Shown: positions 28,508-39,839, counted from the stretch's first letter. The stretch is DNA of 64,000 bases from Dermatophagoides farinae (GCF_024713945.1 NC_134684.1:3143001-3207000), one strand, 5' to 3'. Numbers and translations: made by a program. Notes: a model not told the origin generated them from the sequence alone.

Positions 28508-30665
28508 ATGTCCGATATGCTAATGGAAGAAGAGGATGGATATCTGTATGATGAAGATAAAATGTAAGTACCATTCTCAAGCCATATGTGTTCATAATAA
28601 ACAAACAAAAAAAAAATCAAACCGGATACAATTTTCGATCTAATTTCATAATTGAGTTCATAATTGAAAATTATGATAAATATGACAGGATTTAATTCAT
28701 TTCCTTTGGTGTGTTGGTCGCCAAACAATACTGATGATATATTATTCTAGTTTTGTTTCATTTCTCTGCTTGGTTTGGTTTGTTCTTGTTTTTCTCTTTT
28801 TTGTTTTGTTTTGTTTTGCCAATATGAATCCATATTCATCATATAATGATGATCGTTATTATGATTATTATCGTTGGTCCGATTGTGACCATAATAATAA
28901 TAATTATTACTACTATTATGGAGAAGATCGAATGTAATTGTTTATTTTTAATTTTTATTTATTTATTTTTTTGAAAATTATCATTATTATTATCACTACC
29001 ACAGGGGAATGCGTGTATCATCGGGTTTGGTGAAAATCAAAAAAGATGATGGTAATCTAATTGGTATCAGTATCGGTGGTGGTGCACCAAATTGTCCATG
29101 TCTTTATGTTGTACAGGTGTTCGAAAATACACCAGCCGCTAAAGATGGTACATTAGAAGCTGGTGATGAAATCATTAGTGTTGATGGAAAATGTGTAAAA
29201 GGAAGTACCAAAGTTGAAGTTGCACGTATGATACAATCGATAAAAGACGAAGTGACCATTGGTTATAATAAACTTCATGCTGATCCAAAACAAGGAAAAA
29301 CATTGGATATAATATTGAAAAAATTGAAACATAAAATGGTTGATAATATGGATTCTGCTACAGCTGATGCACTTGGATTAAGTCGTGCTATTCTATGCAA
29401 TGGTAATTTTATTGAAAATTTTTTTTGTTGTCTTTATTAAGATTCGATATTTCTATTTTTTTTTTTTTTTGCAAACTGCAGATAGCCTAGTAAAAAAACT
29501 TCAAGAACTTGATCGAAATGAATTCATATTCAAAGGTTTAATAACGCACATGAATTATGTGATACGTAGCTATATGGATATTGTATCCACTTATAAAGAT
29601 TTTGGTGATGTATTCAATGAAATTGGTGCACATGAACCACAAACTGATGCTAGTCTTGCATTCACTAATTTTGGTAATGTTCATCGTTCATTTGAAAAAG
29701 AAGGAACAAAAATGCTTAAAGATTTAAAACCTGTAAGTGATGAATACAAATAATCCGATGGTTTTTTTTGATGATTTTGTACAACTTTGATTCTTTTTTT
29801 TTTACTAGATATTGAGCGATTTGAATACTTATCTAAACAAAGCAATACCGGATACACAATTAACGATTAAAAAATATGCTGATGCCAAATTTGAATATCT
29901 GGTAATTTATTATTATGAATTTCATTTCATTTGGATTTGGATATATATTTATTATTCAAAATTTTTGTTTCTTTATAGTCATATTGTTTAAAAGTCAAAG
30001 AAATGGATGATGAAGAATATACATATCAAGCATTACAAGAACCATTTTATCGTGTTGAAACTGGTAATTATGAATATCGTCTTATTCTCCGTTGTCGACA
30101 AGAAGCACGAAAACGTTTTGCCGCATTACGATCGGATGTATTAGTGAAATTGGAACTATTGGATCAAAAACATGTACATAATATTGCAACACATATAACA
30201 AAATTCATATCATCATTAAGTTCATTCATTAGTAATTGTCATCAACATCTGGAAGTGAATAGTTTTGTTCCATTCGAATTGGATCTATCGAAAAGTTGTC
30301 TATTACAAACGTCATTATTGCCTAATACTAATTATGGTCAAGTTGTGGAATATCATGATGATGAAGATAATGATATTGGTAACAATAATAATAATTACAA
30401 AAGTAATCAAGATGACCACGATGATGATGACAATGAAATTGAATCAAGTGAAGAGGCTATTTTACTTGATAAAAAAAATGGTTCCCATAATCATCATCAA
30501 AATCGTCAACAAGAGAAAAATTTTAAAGACAATGACGTAATGGAAAAAAGTGAAATGCAAAATTTAATTGAAATTTTTGGCGATGAAAAAAATCAAATTG
30601 ATGATAATAAACAAAATGATGATGAAAAACAAGAGAATGATAACGATGATTTTTTACTTTACTGA
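28508..30665 (+). CDS. PICK1: PICK1 homologue (PDZ + BAR/arfaptin-homology protein)
   Basis: PICK1 is a peripheral membrane scaffold. Its PDZ domain binds receptor and PKC tails and its BAR domain senses curvature, acting in endocytic traffic. Five exons: 28508-28563, 29005-29402, 29482-29732, 29809-29901 and 29979-30665, giving 494 aa (human has 415). After an acidic start (MLMEEEDGYLYDEDKM) comes the PDZ domain at about residues 25-110, with carboxylate-binding loop LIGISIGGG and the family segment NCPCLYVVQVFENTPA. The BAR region runs from about residue 145 to 355. The C-terminal 100 residues are very acidic and low-complexity (Asp/Asn/Gln/Glu-rich, partly from GAT repeats), longer than in vertebrates, where the tail is also acidic. 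A second possible first exon is at 28824-28933. Splices are GT-AG and phases agree throughout. Confidence 0.95.
28824..28933 (+). other. PICK1: Candidate alternative first coding exon of PICK1
   Basis: An ATG at 28824 opens a frame that runs to a GTAATT donor at 28934. Both this segment (110 nt) and exon 1 (56 nt) end in phase 2 with AT, so either joins the exon at 29005 to give Met-Gly-Met-Arg. The encoded leader is about 37 residues rich in Tyr, Asp and Asn (starting MNPYSSYNDDRYYDYYRW), different from the acidic leader of exon 1. If used it would change the N-terminus only. Transcript evidence is lacking; it could be a chance frame. Confidence 0.4.
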
Positions 30666-31088
30666 AATTGAATACCAATGCATTACACGTTTAAAATCAA
30701 TCAAGAAAATATTGAAAATTTCCACTATAAAATTGGATTAAAACTATCAATCGATTGCATTATGAAAATCTTTTTTTAATGTTTGTGTGTGTGTGTGTGT
30801 AAATGATGTCAGATATTTTTTTACCTGAAATCTATGATCAAAATTGGCGATTATCAATTTGATATGCATCTAAAATGCAATGAAGATGTCAATTTTTTTT
30901 ATTGATTGATTGATTGATTATATTATTTAATTTATCGAAAATCCTATTTGATACGTTTGGGATTATTGTTCTTTGCAATTTCTTAATACCAACGGGCACT
31001 TGACAACGTAACTATTTTTAAAAATCAGATATGATTTCATGTGATTTGTGCCTCCTCACTACTTCATCCTAGTTAGCCATGACATTGA
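30666..31088. other. Intergenic spacer, PICK1 to chitinase copy 1
   Basis: Contains the PICK1 3' flank with a (GT)n tract at about 30783-30800, then the chitinase copy 1 upstream region. No coding segment is seen. Confidence 0.6.
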
Positions 31089-31098
31089 CTATAAGAAT
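31089..31098 (+). promoter_or_regulatory. TATA-like element upstream of chitinase copy 1
   Basis: CTATAAGAATA-type sequence about 90 nt before the ATG at 31179. Its distance is close to that of the better TATA box of copy 2 (83 nt), which supports it, but the match to consensus is weak. Confidence 0.3.
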
Positions 31099-31178
31099 AA
31101 GAAACATTGAAAATCATTGTGATACTTTGGATTTGATCATCGTGTATTGATTTTTTTTTTTTTTGATTAAAAGAAATA

Positions 31179-33040
31179 ATGAAAATGAAAACGACATTTG
31201 CATTGTTTTGTATATGCTTCTGTATTGGCTTGTTGAATGCGGCCACCAAACGAGGTGAGTATTCAGGGAAACAATTCATGATAGGTTTGAATAATACATT
31301 TGTATATCATATCACAGATCATAATGATTATTCGAAAAATCCAATGAGAATTGTTTGCTACGTTGGAACATGGTCCGTATATCATAAAGTTGACCCGTAC
31401 ACTATCGAAGATATTGATCCATTCAAGTGTACACATTTAATGTATGGTTTTGCTAAAATTGATGAATACAAATACACAATTCAAGTTTTCGATCCTTACC
31501 AAGATGATAACCATAACTCATGGGAAAAACGTAAGTATTATGAATAATCCTGATATATAATTTTAAAAAATTCAAATCTTTGATAGGTGGTTATGAACGT
31601 TTCAACAACTTGCGATTGAAGAATCCAGAATTAACCACCATGATTTCGCTTGGTGGTTGGTATGAAGGTTCGGAAAAATATTCCGATATGGCTGCAAATC
31701 CTGCATATCGTCAACAATTCATACAATCAGTTTTGGACTTTTTGCAAGAATACAAGTTCGACGGTCTAGATTTGGATTGGGAGTATCCTGGATCTCGATT
31801 GGGTAACCCGAAAATCGATAAACAAAACTATTTGGCTTTGGTTAGAGAACTTAAAGACGCTTTTGAACCTCATGGCTACTTGTTGACTGCTGCAGTATCA
31901 CCCGGTAAAGACAAAATCGACCGAGCTTATGATATCAAAGAATTGAACAAATTGTTCGATTGGATGAATGTCATGACATATGATTACCACGGTGGATGGG
32001 AAAACTTTTACGGTCACAATGCTCCGTTGTATAAACGACCAGATGAAACTGATGAGTTGCACACTTACTTCAATGTCAACTACACCATGCACTATTATTT
32101 GAACAATGGTGCCACCAGAGACAAATTGGTAATGGGTGTTCCATTCTATGGCCGTGCTTGGAGCATTGAAGATCGAAGCAAACTCAAACTTGGAGATCCA
32201 GCCAAAGGCATGTCGCCCCCAGGTTTCATTTCTGGTGAAGAAGGTGTCCTCTCATACATCGAGTTGTGTCAGTTGTTCCAAAAAGAAGAATGGCATATCC
32301 AATACGATGAATATTACAATGCTCCATATGGTTACAATGATAAAATCTGGGTCGGTTACGATGATCTGGCCAGTATATCATGCAAGGTGAGTGTTCAGAT
32401 AATTTTTTTTATTTCATGCAAGTTAATGATTTTTTTATTGCAACAGTTGGCCTTCCTGAAAGAATTAGGCGTTTCTGGTGTCATGGTATGGTCATTGGAA
32501 AATGATGATTTCAAAGGTCACTGCGGACCGAAAAATCCATTGTTGAACAAAGTTCATAATATGATTAATGGTGACGAAAAGAACTCTTTCGAATGCATTT
32601 TGGGTCCAAGCACAACGACACCAACTCCAACGACGACACCCACAACCCCGACTACAACACCAACAACTCCTTCTCCCACCACCCCGACAACAACCCCTTC
32701 TCCCACCACTCCGACAACAACTCCTTCTCCCACCACACCGACAACAACTCCTTCTCCCACCACACCAACACCAACAACACCAACGCCAACTCCTACAACA
32801 TCGACACCTTCGCCAACCACGACCGAACACACAAGCGAAACACCAAAATACACCACTTATATCGATGGACATTTGATTAAATGCTATAAACAAGGTTATC
32901 TTCCGCATCCAACCGATGTGCATAAATATCTGGTCTGTGAATATATTGCCACACCAAATGGTGGTTGGTGGGTACACATAATGGATTGTCCAAAAGGAAC
33001 TAGATGGCATGCAACATTGAAAAATTGTATTCAAGAATAA
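31179..33040 (+). CDS. Chitinase, group 15 allergen type (GH18 + CBM14), copy 1
   Basis: Secreted endochitinase. Exons: 31179-31254, 31318-31530, 31587-32386 and 32447-33040, giving 560 aa. The signal peptide is MKMKTTFALFCICFCIGLLN with a KR site after it. The GH18 barrel starts at MRIVCYVGTWSVYHK and has the catalytic signature FDGLDLDWEYPG (DxxDxDxE) and the SLGGW strand. A Thr/Pro/Ser linker with three PSPTTPTTT units (27-bp repeats) follows, probably O-glycosylated, then a CBM14-like chitin-binding domain. That domain shows only four Cys; the Cys present in copy 2 (IWCQ) is replaced (RWHA). Exons 2-4 up to the linker are almost identical to copy 2 (one amino-acid difference noticed, Ala/Thr in AANPAYRQQ), while the signal peptide and chitin-binding domain differ. 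Introns 1 (63 bp) and 3 (60 bp) are multiples of three without in-frame stops. Dust-mite group 15 proteins are known allergens. Confidence 0.95.
32684..32764 (+). repeat. 27-bp coding tandem repeat in chitinase linker, copy 1
   Basis: About three units encoding PSPTTPTTT (ACA/CCC/TCT-rich), inside a wider Thr/Pro/Ser tract from about 32618 to 32825. The unit number differs from that in copy 2. Boundaries are approximate. Confidence 0.75.
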
Positions 33041-33074
33041 TCATCACAATTTATGTAGTAGTCTATTATTGTTG

Positions 33075-33080
33075 AATAAA
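33075..33080 (+). terminator. Polyadenylation signal for chitinase copy 1
   Basis: AATAAA lies 35 nt after the stop codon, followed by a second AATAAA-like overlap and a T-rich stretch. The position suits a short 3' UTR. Confidence 0.5.
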
Positions 33081-33542
33081 TAAAAAATGATTAAAACTCT
33101 TTGATTCAATTTATTTAAATTTTTGTTTTTAAAAAATCAGCTGATTCAATGAAAATTGTTCGAAAAATTTTGAATAAAATCTATATGAACAATATTTATT
33201 CGTTACCATGTATCAAAAAGTATCAAAAGGACTTTGATTCAAGATTCTGTCCTATAAAAATATTGATTGATTTATTTATATTGATCAACATAACTATTGA
33301 TCACATACAATCGATGGCTATCCATCTAAATTGAAATCCTATTTAATGAACAACAAAATCGGAGGGAGAAATGAAAAAAAAAATTAATTAATTAAACTTA
33401 ATCTTATCTATATAATAAATGGCACAACGCATCATAATTGTCGCCAATCGATAATCATGAGATCACGGATCAATTAATCAAATAAAAAAATAAGATAAAA
33501 TAAACAGTGAAATAATTTATTTCATAGAGCTAATCCATCTAT
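33081..33542. other. Spacer between the two chitinase copies
   Basis: About 460 bp of AT-rich DNA with no coding segment seen. It does not obviously resemble the region upstream of copy 1, so the duplicated identity seems limited to the gene cores. Confidence 0.5.
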
Positions 33543-33550
33543 TATAAAAA
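33543..33550 (+). promoter_or_regulatory. TATA box of chitinase copy 2
   Basis: TATAAAAA lies 83 nt before the ATG. A TTAGTC-type initiator-like site sits about 30 nt downstream (near 33571), the usual TATA-to-start spacing. Confidence 0.5.
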
Positions 33551-33625
33551 TAAGGATTCAGGTGCTCACTTTTAGTCGGTTGATTGTTATTACCGTTCAT
33601 TTTTTTAAAAATTGATTAATGAAAA

Positions 33626-35519
33626 ATGAAAACCATATATGCAATACTTAGTATTATGGCCTGCATTGGCCTTATGAATGCATCCATCAAACGAGGTAAG
33701 TAGATATATTGAAAAACAATGACGGATTTGATTAAAGAATGAATTTTTCAGATCATAATGATTATTCAAAAAATCCGATGAGAATTGTTTGTTATGTTGG
33801 AACATGGTCCGTATATCATAAAGTTGACCCGTACACTATCGAAGATATTGATCCATTCAAGTGTACACATTTAATGTATGGTTTTGCTAAAATTGATGAA
33901 TACAAATACACAATTCAAGTTTTCGATCCTTACCAAGATGATAACCATAACTCATGGGAAAAACGTAAGTATAATGAATAAACCTGATATATAATTTAAA
34001 AAAATTCAAATTTTCGATAGGTGGTTATGAACGTTTCAATAACTTGCGATTGAAGAATCCAGAATTAACCACCATGATTTCACTTGGTGGTTGGTATGAA
34101 GGCTCGGAAAAATATTCCGATATGGCTGCAAATCCAACATATCGTCAACAATTCATACAATCAGTTTTGGACTTTTTGCAAGAATACAAGTTCGACGGTC
34201 TAGATTTGGATTGGGAGTATCCTGGATCTCGATTGGGTAACCCGAAAATCGACAAACAAAACTATTTGGCTTTGGTTAGAGAACTTAAAGACGCTTTTGA
34301 ACCTCATGGCTACTTGTTGACTGCTGCAGTATCACCCGGTAAAGACAAAATCGATCGAGCTTATGATATCAAAGAATTGAACAAATTGTTCGATTGGATG
34401 AATGTCATGACATATGATTACCACGGTGGATGGGAAAACTTTTACGGTCATAACGCTCCGTTGTATAAACGACCGGATGAAACTGATGAGTTGCACACTT
34501 ACTTCAATGTCAACTACACCATGCACTATTATTTGAACAATGGTGCCACCAGAGACAAATTGGTAATGGGTGTTCCATTCTATGGCCGTGCTTGGAGCAT
34601 TGAAGATCGAAGCAAACTCAAACTTGGAGATCCAGCCAAAGGCATGTCGCCACCAGGCTTTATTTCTGGTGAAGAAGGTGTCCTCTCATACATCGAATTG
34701 TGTCAATTGTTCCAAAAAGAAGAATGGCATATCCAATACGATGAATATTACAATGCTCCATATGGATACAACGATAAAATCTGGGTCGGTTACGATGATC
34801 TGGCCAGTATATCATGCAAGGTGAGTCTTTAAATAATTTCTTTATATTTCACGCAAGTTAATGATTTTTTATTGCAACAGTTGGCTTTCCTGAAAGAATT
34901 AGGCGTTTCTGGTGTCATGGTTTGGTCATTGGAAAATGATGATTTCAAAGGTCACTGCGGACCGAAAAATCCATTGTTGAACAAAGTTCATAATATGATT
35001 AATGGCGACGAAAAAAACTCTTTCGAATGCATTTTGGGTCCAAGTACAACGACACCAACTCCAACGACGACACCCACAACCCCGACTACAACACCAACAA
35101 CTCCTTCTCCCACCACCCCGACAACAACCCCTTCTCCCACCACACCGACAACAACCCCTTCTCCCACCACACCGACAACAACCCCTTCTCCCACCACACC
35201 GACAACAACCCCTTCTCCCACCACACCGACAACAACTCCTTCTCCCACCACACCAACACCAACAACAACAACACCAGCCCCTACAACATCGACACCTTCG
35301 CCAACCACGACCGAACACACAAGCGAAACACCAAAATATACAACCTATGTCGATGGACATCTTATCAAATGTTACAAGGAAGGTGATATCCCACATCCAA
35401 CCAATATACACAAATATTTAGTCTGTGAATTTGTTAATGGTGGCTGGTGGGTTCATATTATGCCTTGTCCTCCGGGCACTATTTGGTGTCAAGAAAAATT
35501 GACTTGTATAGGCGAATAA
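33626..35519 (+). CDS. Der f 15: Chitinase, group 15 allergen (Der f 15 type; GH18 + CBM14), copy 2
   Basis: Secreted chitinase of the GH18 family. Exons: 33626-33695, 33752-33964, 34021-34820 and 34881-35519, giving 573 aa. The start at 33626 gives signal peptide MKTIYAILSIMACIGLMNAS ending in IKR, as I recall for Der f 15; an ATG seven bases upstream is out of frame. GH18 motifs are SLGGW and the catalytic DGLDLDWEYPG. The linker carries five PSPTTPTTT units, two more than copy 1, followed by a CBM14-like domain with five Cys. Exon lengths 2 and 3 (213 and 800 bp) equal those of copy 1. Intron 3 here contains an in-frame stop, unlike copy 1. The kinase gene starts 137 bp after the stop codon. 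The number of linker repeats differs from the 555-residue length I recall for the reference allergen, which is expected for such a repeat. Confidence 0.96.
35106..35240 (+). repeat. 27-bp coding tandem repeat in chitinase linker, copy 2
   Basis: About five units encoding PSPTTPTTT, nearly identical to each other at the DNA level. Two more units than copy 1. Boundaries are approximate. Confidence 0.8.
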
Positions 35520-35656
35520 TTCTGAAAAAAAATTCAATTAAAATTTAAAATTCAATTTTTAATATGAAAAATTCAATAATTCCTATGTAATTTAAATTAT
35601 TTTCTTGAAAATCGTATAAAATCAGGGAATTCAAATAGTCGAAAAAATTTGTGAAC

Positions 35657-36889
35657 ATGAACGAAAGACCGAACGATGGTCTAGTACGAAGTTTAAGCAA
35701 ATGTTGTGATTCACGACAACTAAATCGGATTGATGCGGATAAATTCACACGTTTTTATCAGGTACCAAGTACAAGATTTGCAAATGAAACACAAATTATA
35801 CAATATTATGGCTATAAATTGGGACAACGATTTGCTGAAGGTGGTTTTGCAAGCATTTACTATGCAACACATATAATGACCAATATTCAAGTGGCATGTA
35901 AAAAAATTGATATTGCAAAAAGTTAGTACTAGTACTAATTATAATTACATATATTTTGTTATATTGATCTAATGTGTGTTGTTGTTATTGTTTTTGTTTT
36001 CATAGGCAAAAGTAGAGTAATAAATGCTGATTCATCAAAAATTGAAGATTTAAAAAATGAATTATTCATATTGAAAAAATTAAATAATCCATATATAGTT
36101 AAATTGTATGCACATTTTGTTATCAATACTAGTTTGTATATATTTATTAAATTGGCCAATTCAGGAACATTGGCACGTCATGTACGTGTGAAAGGTGTTT
36201 TAAAAGAACGTGAATCACAGATGTTATTTGCACAGATGCTTGTGGCCATTGAATATATTCATTCAATGAATATTGCACATCGTGATTTGAAATTGGAAAA
36301 TATTCTATTGATACGACATCCAAATGAAAAGCTAACAATATTGGTTACAGATTTTGGTCTTAGCAGATTGATTTCATATGATTATAGCGGTAATGTTGTA
36401 TTGAATCGTACATATTGTGGTACAATGGATTATATGGCACCGGAGATAATCAAAGAACGGCCATATAATGCATTTATGGCCGATATTTGGTCATTAGGTG
36501 TTTGTTTATTTGTAATGTTAAATGATAGATTTCCATTTGAAGCGAAAAATTCATATAATCAATTACAATTACAATTACAACATTGTTGGACATTTTCGGA
36601 CAATGTTGCTGAAAATCCACCGGATATTTTGATACATATATTAACGGCAATGTTAGAACCGGATCCAATGAAACGAATTAAAATTCAACATCTAATACAT
36701 CATCCATGGATTATTGATGAATATCTATTTGCAAAGAATTATTTTCAAAATTATAATCACATAAGTTATCTACCACCACCACCGTCACCATCATCATCAC
36801 AACAACAACAACAGCGTCAACAACAACGATTTAGGCGACAATTTAGAAAAAAATTGACACCACCACCACCGGAAAGCGATAGAAAATGA
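35657..36889 (+). CDS. Ser/Thr protein kinase, TSSK-like (CAMK group)
   Basis: Two exons, 35657-35921 and 36006-36889, encode 382 aa. The kinase domain begins near residue 51. Visible elements: glycine loop LGQRFAEGGFASIYYA, the VAxK lysine Lys82, catalytic HRDLKLEN with Asp182, DFG at 204-206, activation segment CGTMDYMAPEI with APE at 233-235, and DIWSLGVCLFVML. The insert DYSGNVVLNRTYCGT resembles the corresponding segment of testis-specific kinases (TSSK). All residues needed for catalysis are present. The glycine loop lacks the usual first GxG and resembles the AEGGFA loop of NAK-family kinases, so placement is tentative. The C-terminus is a Pro/Gln/Arg-rich low-complexity tail after about residue 340. 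The start lies 137 bp after the chitinase stop, so promoter and upstream 3' UTR must share or overlap that space. Confidence 0.88.
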
Positions 36890-36920
36890 ATGAATTCAGA
36901 TTGAAAAATTAACCACAATT

Positions 36921-36926
36921 AATAAA
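36921..36926 (+). terminator. Polyadenylation signal for the kinase gene
   Basis: First AATAAA after the kinase stop codon, 32 nt downstream, followed by CAA/TAA repeats. Confidence 0.4.
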
Positions 36927-39347
36927 TAATCAATAATCAATAATAATAACAACAACAACAACAACAACAACAATAATAATAATAATAACAACAACAACAA
37001 TAATAAAAAACAGCCATAATTATTATATGAAAAATTAATTAACAGAAAATTTTTTTTTCATTTTCACCATTTTTGTGATTATAAAATATTTTCCGGAAAT
37101 CATAAACCATTAAATAAATAACATGACAATGGCTTTTGGTTAATCTGTTCTCTCAAATGAAAAAAATTTTCTGCTTTTTCAATATTTATCCATCGATTTC
37201 ACATCAAAATAATGATGATGACATTTTTATCTTATCGATTTGATTCGATTTGATTTGATTCGATTCGATTCGACTGTACAGTTTTATCTCTAGCTATTAA
37301 ACAATGAAAATAAAAAATCTTTCAGTATTCATTGAAAAAACGGTCAACTATATATGGTTCAGAAAATGGCAAAACTTAAAATTCAATTGACGTTCATTTT
37401 TTTTTCAGGGTTGCTTTAACCAAAAGAAAAACAGAAACAGAAAACCATATAAATCAAGATTCACTTTTCACCGATCATTTTGAATGATAAGCCTTGATTG
37501 CCTTTTACGATAACAGCAACCACACTATTGAATGGCTAATTTATTATAATGAATGGATTGGATTGGACGTTGTTGGAAAAGATTTTCGTTGGACCAAACA
37601 AACAAACAAAAATAAAAAAAAAAACAGTTTCTATGAATGGATCTTCGAATTGTTGATTATTCTTTAGTTGAATCGTTTTTTGTTAACAGCCATTTGATGA
37701 TAATGTAATAAATTAATGGTGATTCTCTGTGTGTGTGTGTGTGTGTGTGTGTGAGATAAAAAAAAATCTAGATTTTTTTTATCGTATGAATTTCTTTATA
37801 AATCAACAACCAAAAAAAAAAAAAAAAAAAAAGAAAAAAAAATGTTTGATACGTTTCTTACATACCAAATATGTTATTTTATTTTTCAGTAAACAGAAAT
37901 CCAACAATATTTTGTTCTTGTTTGTCCAAGATTTATATCATGGTCAACTAAGAGAGAAAATGAAGAAGAAAGGGAAAGAGAGAGAAAAAATCACCAAAAT
38001 CAAGCATCAAGAATTGAGAATTGAAATCTATTTTGTTCGGCTTGATTAGCCAAATACAACAAACATGATGATGATGAAGAAAGAAAAAAAAACTAAATCA
38101 TAAGGGTATCCCAACATGGACATTTTATTTTTATTGAAAAAATGTTTTTTGGTTTTTTTTTCATCTCGCATTGATCTCAAGAATCCGGATGATTGATTTG
38201 AACACATTTACCATCATCAACAACAGCAGCGACAATCTTTTTTTTCTCGTTGTCATTAAGAAATGAAATGAATGGACGAGTTTTTTCAGTTTTTTCAAAC
38301 ACATCAGAATCCACACACACACATACACACACAAAAGCCATAAATTGCGATCAAATATGAAATAAACCAGGACAGTGTTTTTTTTCTTCTGGTTTGGTTT
38401 GTTGTTCATTTCATTTGATTTTTGGCTACCATTCATAGATTAAGTCATTCATAATGAACTCTACATCTCGAAAAGAGCAAAAAAAAAAATTTATGATGCG
38501 TTACAATTTTCTTTTTTTTTGAGTTCATTTGATTATTCGATTCGGATATTGCTGCTTGATCGTTGCAAGTTTTTTTTCGATGATGATGATGATGATGACC
38601 ACAAATTAGCCCACGATTCAACATTTTCCTTGTTGTCACACTATCATTTTGACCAACAATCCAATAGGAGTGAAAAAAAATTGTTCATTCATAATCGATG
38701 ATGTATTTTTGTTTTCTTCGAATCATAATATTCGGATATTATCAGCAATTTTGATAAAAAAAAATTCAATCGATCGATTCTGGATCTTGAATACAAAATA
38801 AAAAATCGATTATTACACAATGATTACCACAACAACAACAACAACAACAAAAAATGAATCTAATGCAAAATCAATTATTCTATATCGATTATTATGATTT
38901 TCATCAGTGAAAAACAAAACAAAAAACGAAAAAAAATTATTAGATACATTTTGAATGCAATTTTGGACTATTTATATTGCGCAAAATTGTTGCCTTGATC
39001 GATTTCTTATCATTTTTCTACAAAAGAATTGTTTTTTTTTGACAAGAAATCATTGTTGAAAACGATGATAATGATAATTTCCAATATAATCAACAACAAT
39101 TTTTTGATTACTTTTTACCAAATTATTCTTGAATTGGAATTGGATTCTTAAAGAAAAATCGTTTAACCTTTATAATGGAGAATTTAACCCCGTAAACATA
39201 AAGTAAATTTGATAATAATAAAAATAAATAATCAAGTAATGATGATGATGAAAAAGTAGAAAAAAAACAGAAACAGAAACAGAAACTAAATGAACAATGA
39301 AAGAATTTAGATCAATTATCATCGTGGTTTTTGATGATCAAAATTTT

Positions 39348-39393
<46 letters not shown>
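39348..39393. repeat. (ATG)n trinucleotide microsatellite
   Basis: About 15 near-perfect ATG/TGA units. Confidence 0.9.
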
Positions 39394-39394
<1 letters not shown>

Positions 39395-39802
39395 AATGAT
39401 AATGATGAGAAAAAAATATTTGGCCATCTGATATCAATTCTGTTTAGTGTAGAATTAATGGTAGTTGAAATGATGATGTGCCGAAACATTTTCATTGCTG
39501 TTGAGATTCTATTTATTCTATCTACTGCCACTAAATGTGACCTGATGATGATGGTGATGGTTTCCAGGAAGTTTTTGTTTTCACATTTAAATGTAAAAAA
39601 AAACATATAAATGAAAAAAATTCCAAGACCTATGCCTATTCTTTCATTGTAAGAATCCAAGCCAGAATCCAAGAATGAAAAATAAATTTTTTTTTTTTTG
39701 CAGAAACCAAACAATCATTGAGTTGTACGTGGAAAAAATAAATGAAATTATATGTGAGAGAGCAAAAAAAAGAAGAAAAAAAATCATAAATCTTTGTATA
39801 AT

Positions 39803-39803
<1 letters not shown>

Positions 39804-39837
<34 letters not shown>
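39804..39837 (+). repeat. 34-base poly(A) tract
   Basis: An uninterrupted run of A, the longest homopolymer I noticed in the window. Its exact length is likely to vary or be uncertain in assembly. Confidence 0.9.

Positions 39838-39839
<2 letters not shown>

Noticed and set aside
32492-33034. Antisense Cys/Gly/Arg/Trp-rich frame over the chitinase linker (also 34926-35411)
   Set aside because: It is the reverse complement of the Thr/Pro linker repeats; the real gene on the plus strand explains it completely.
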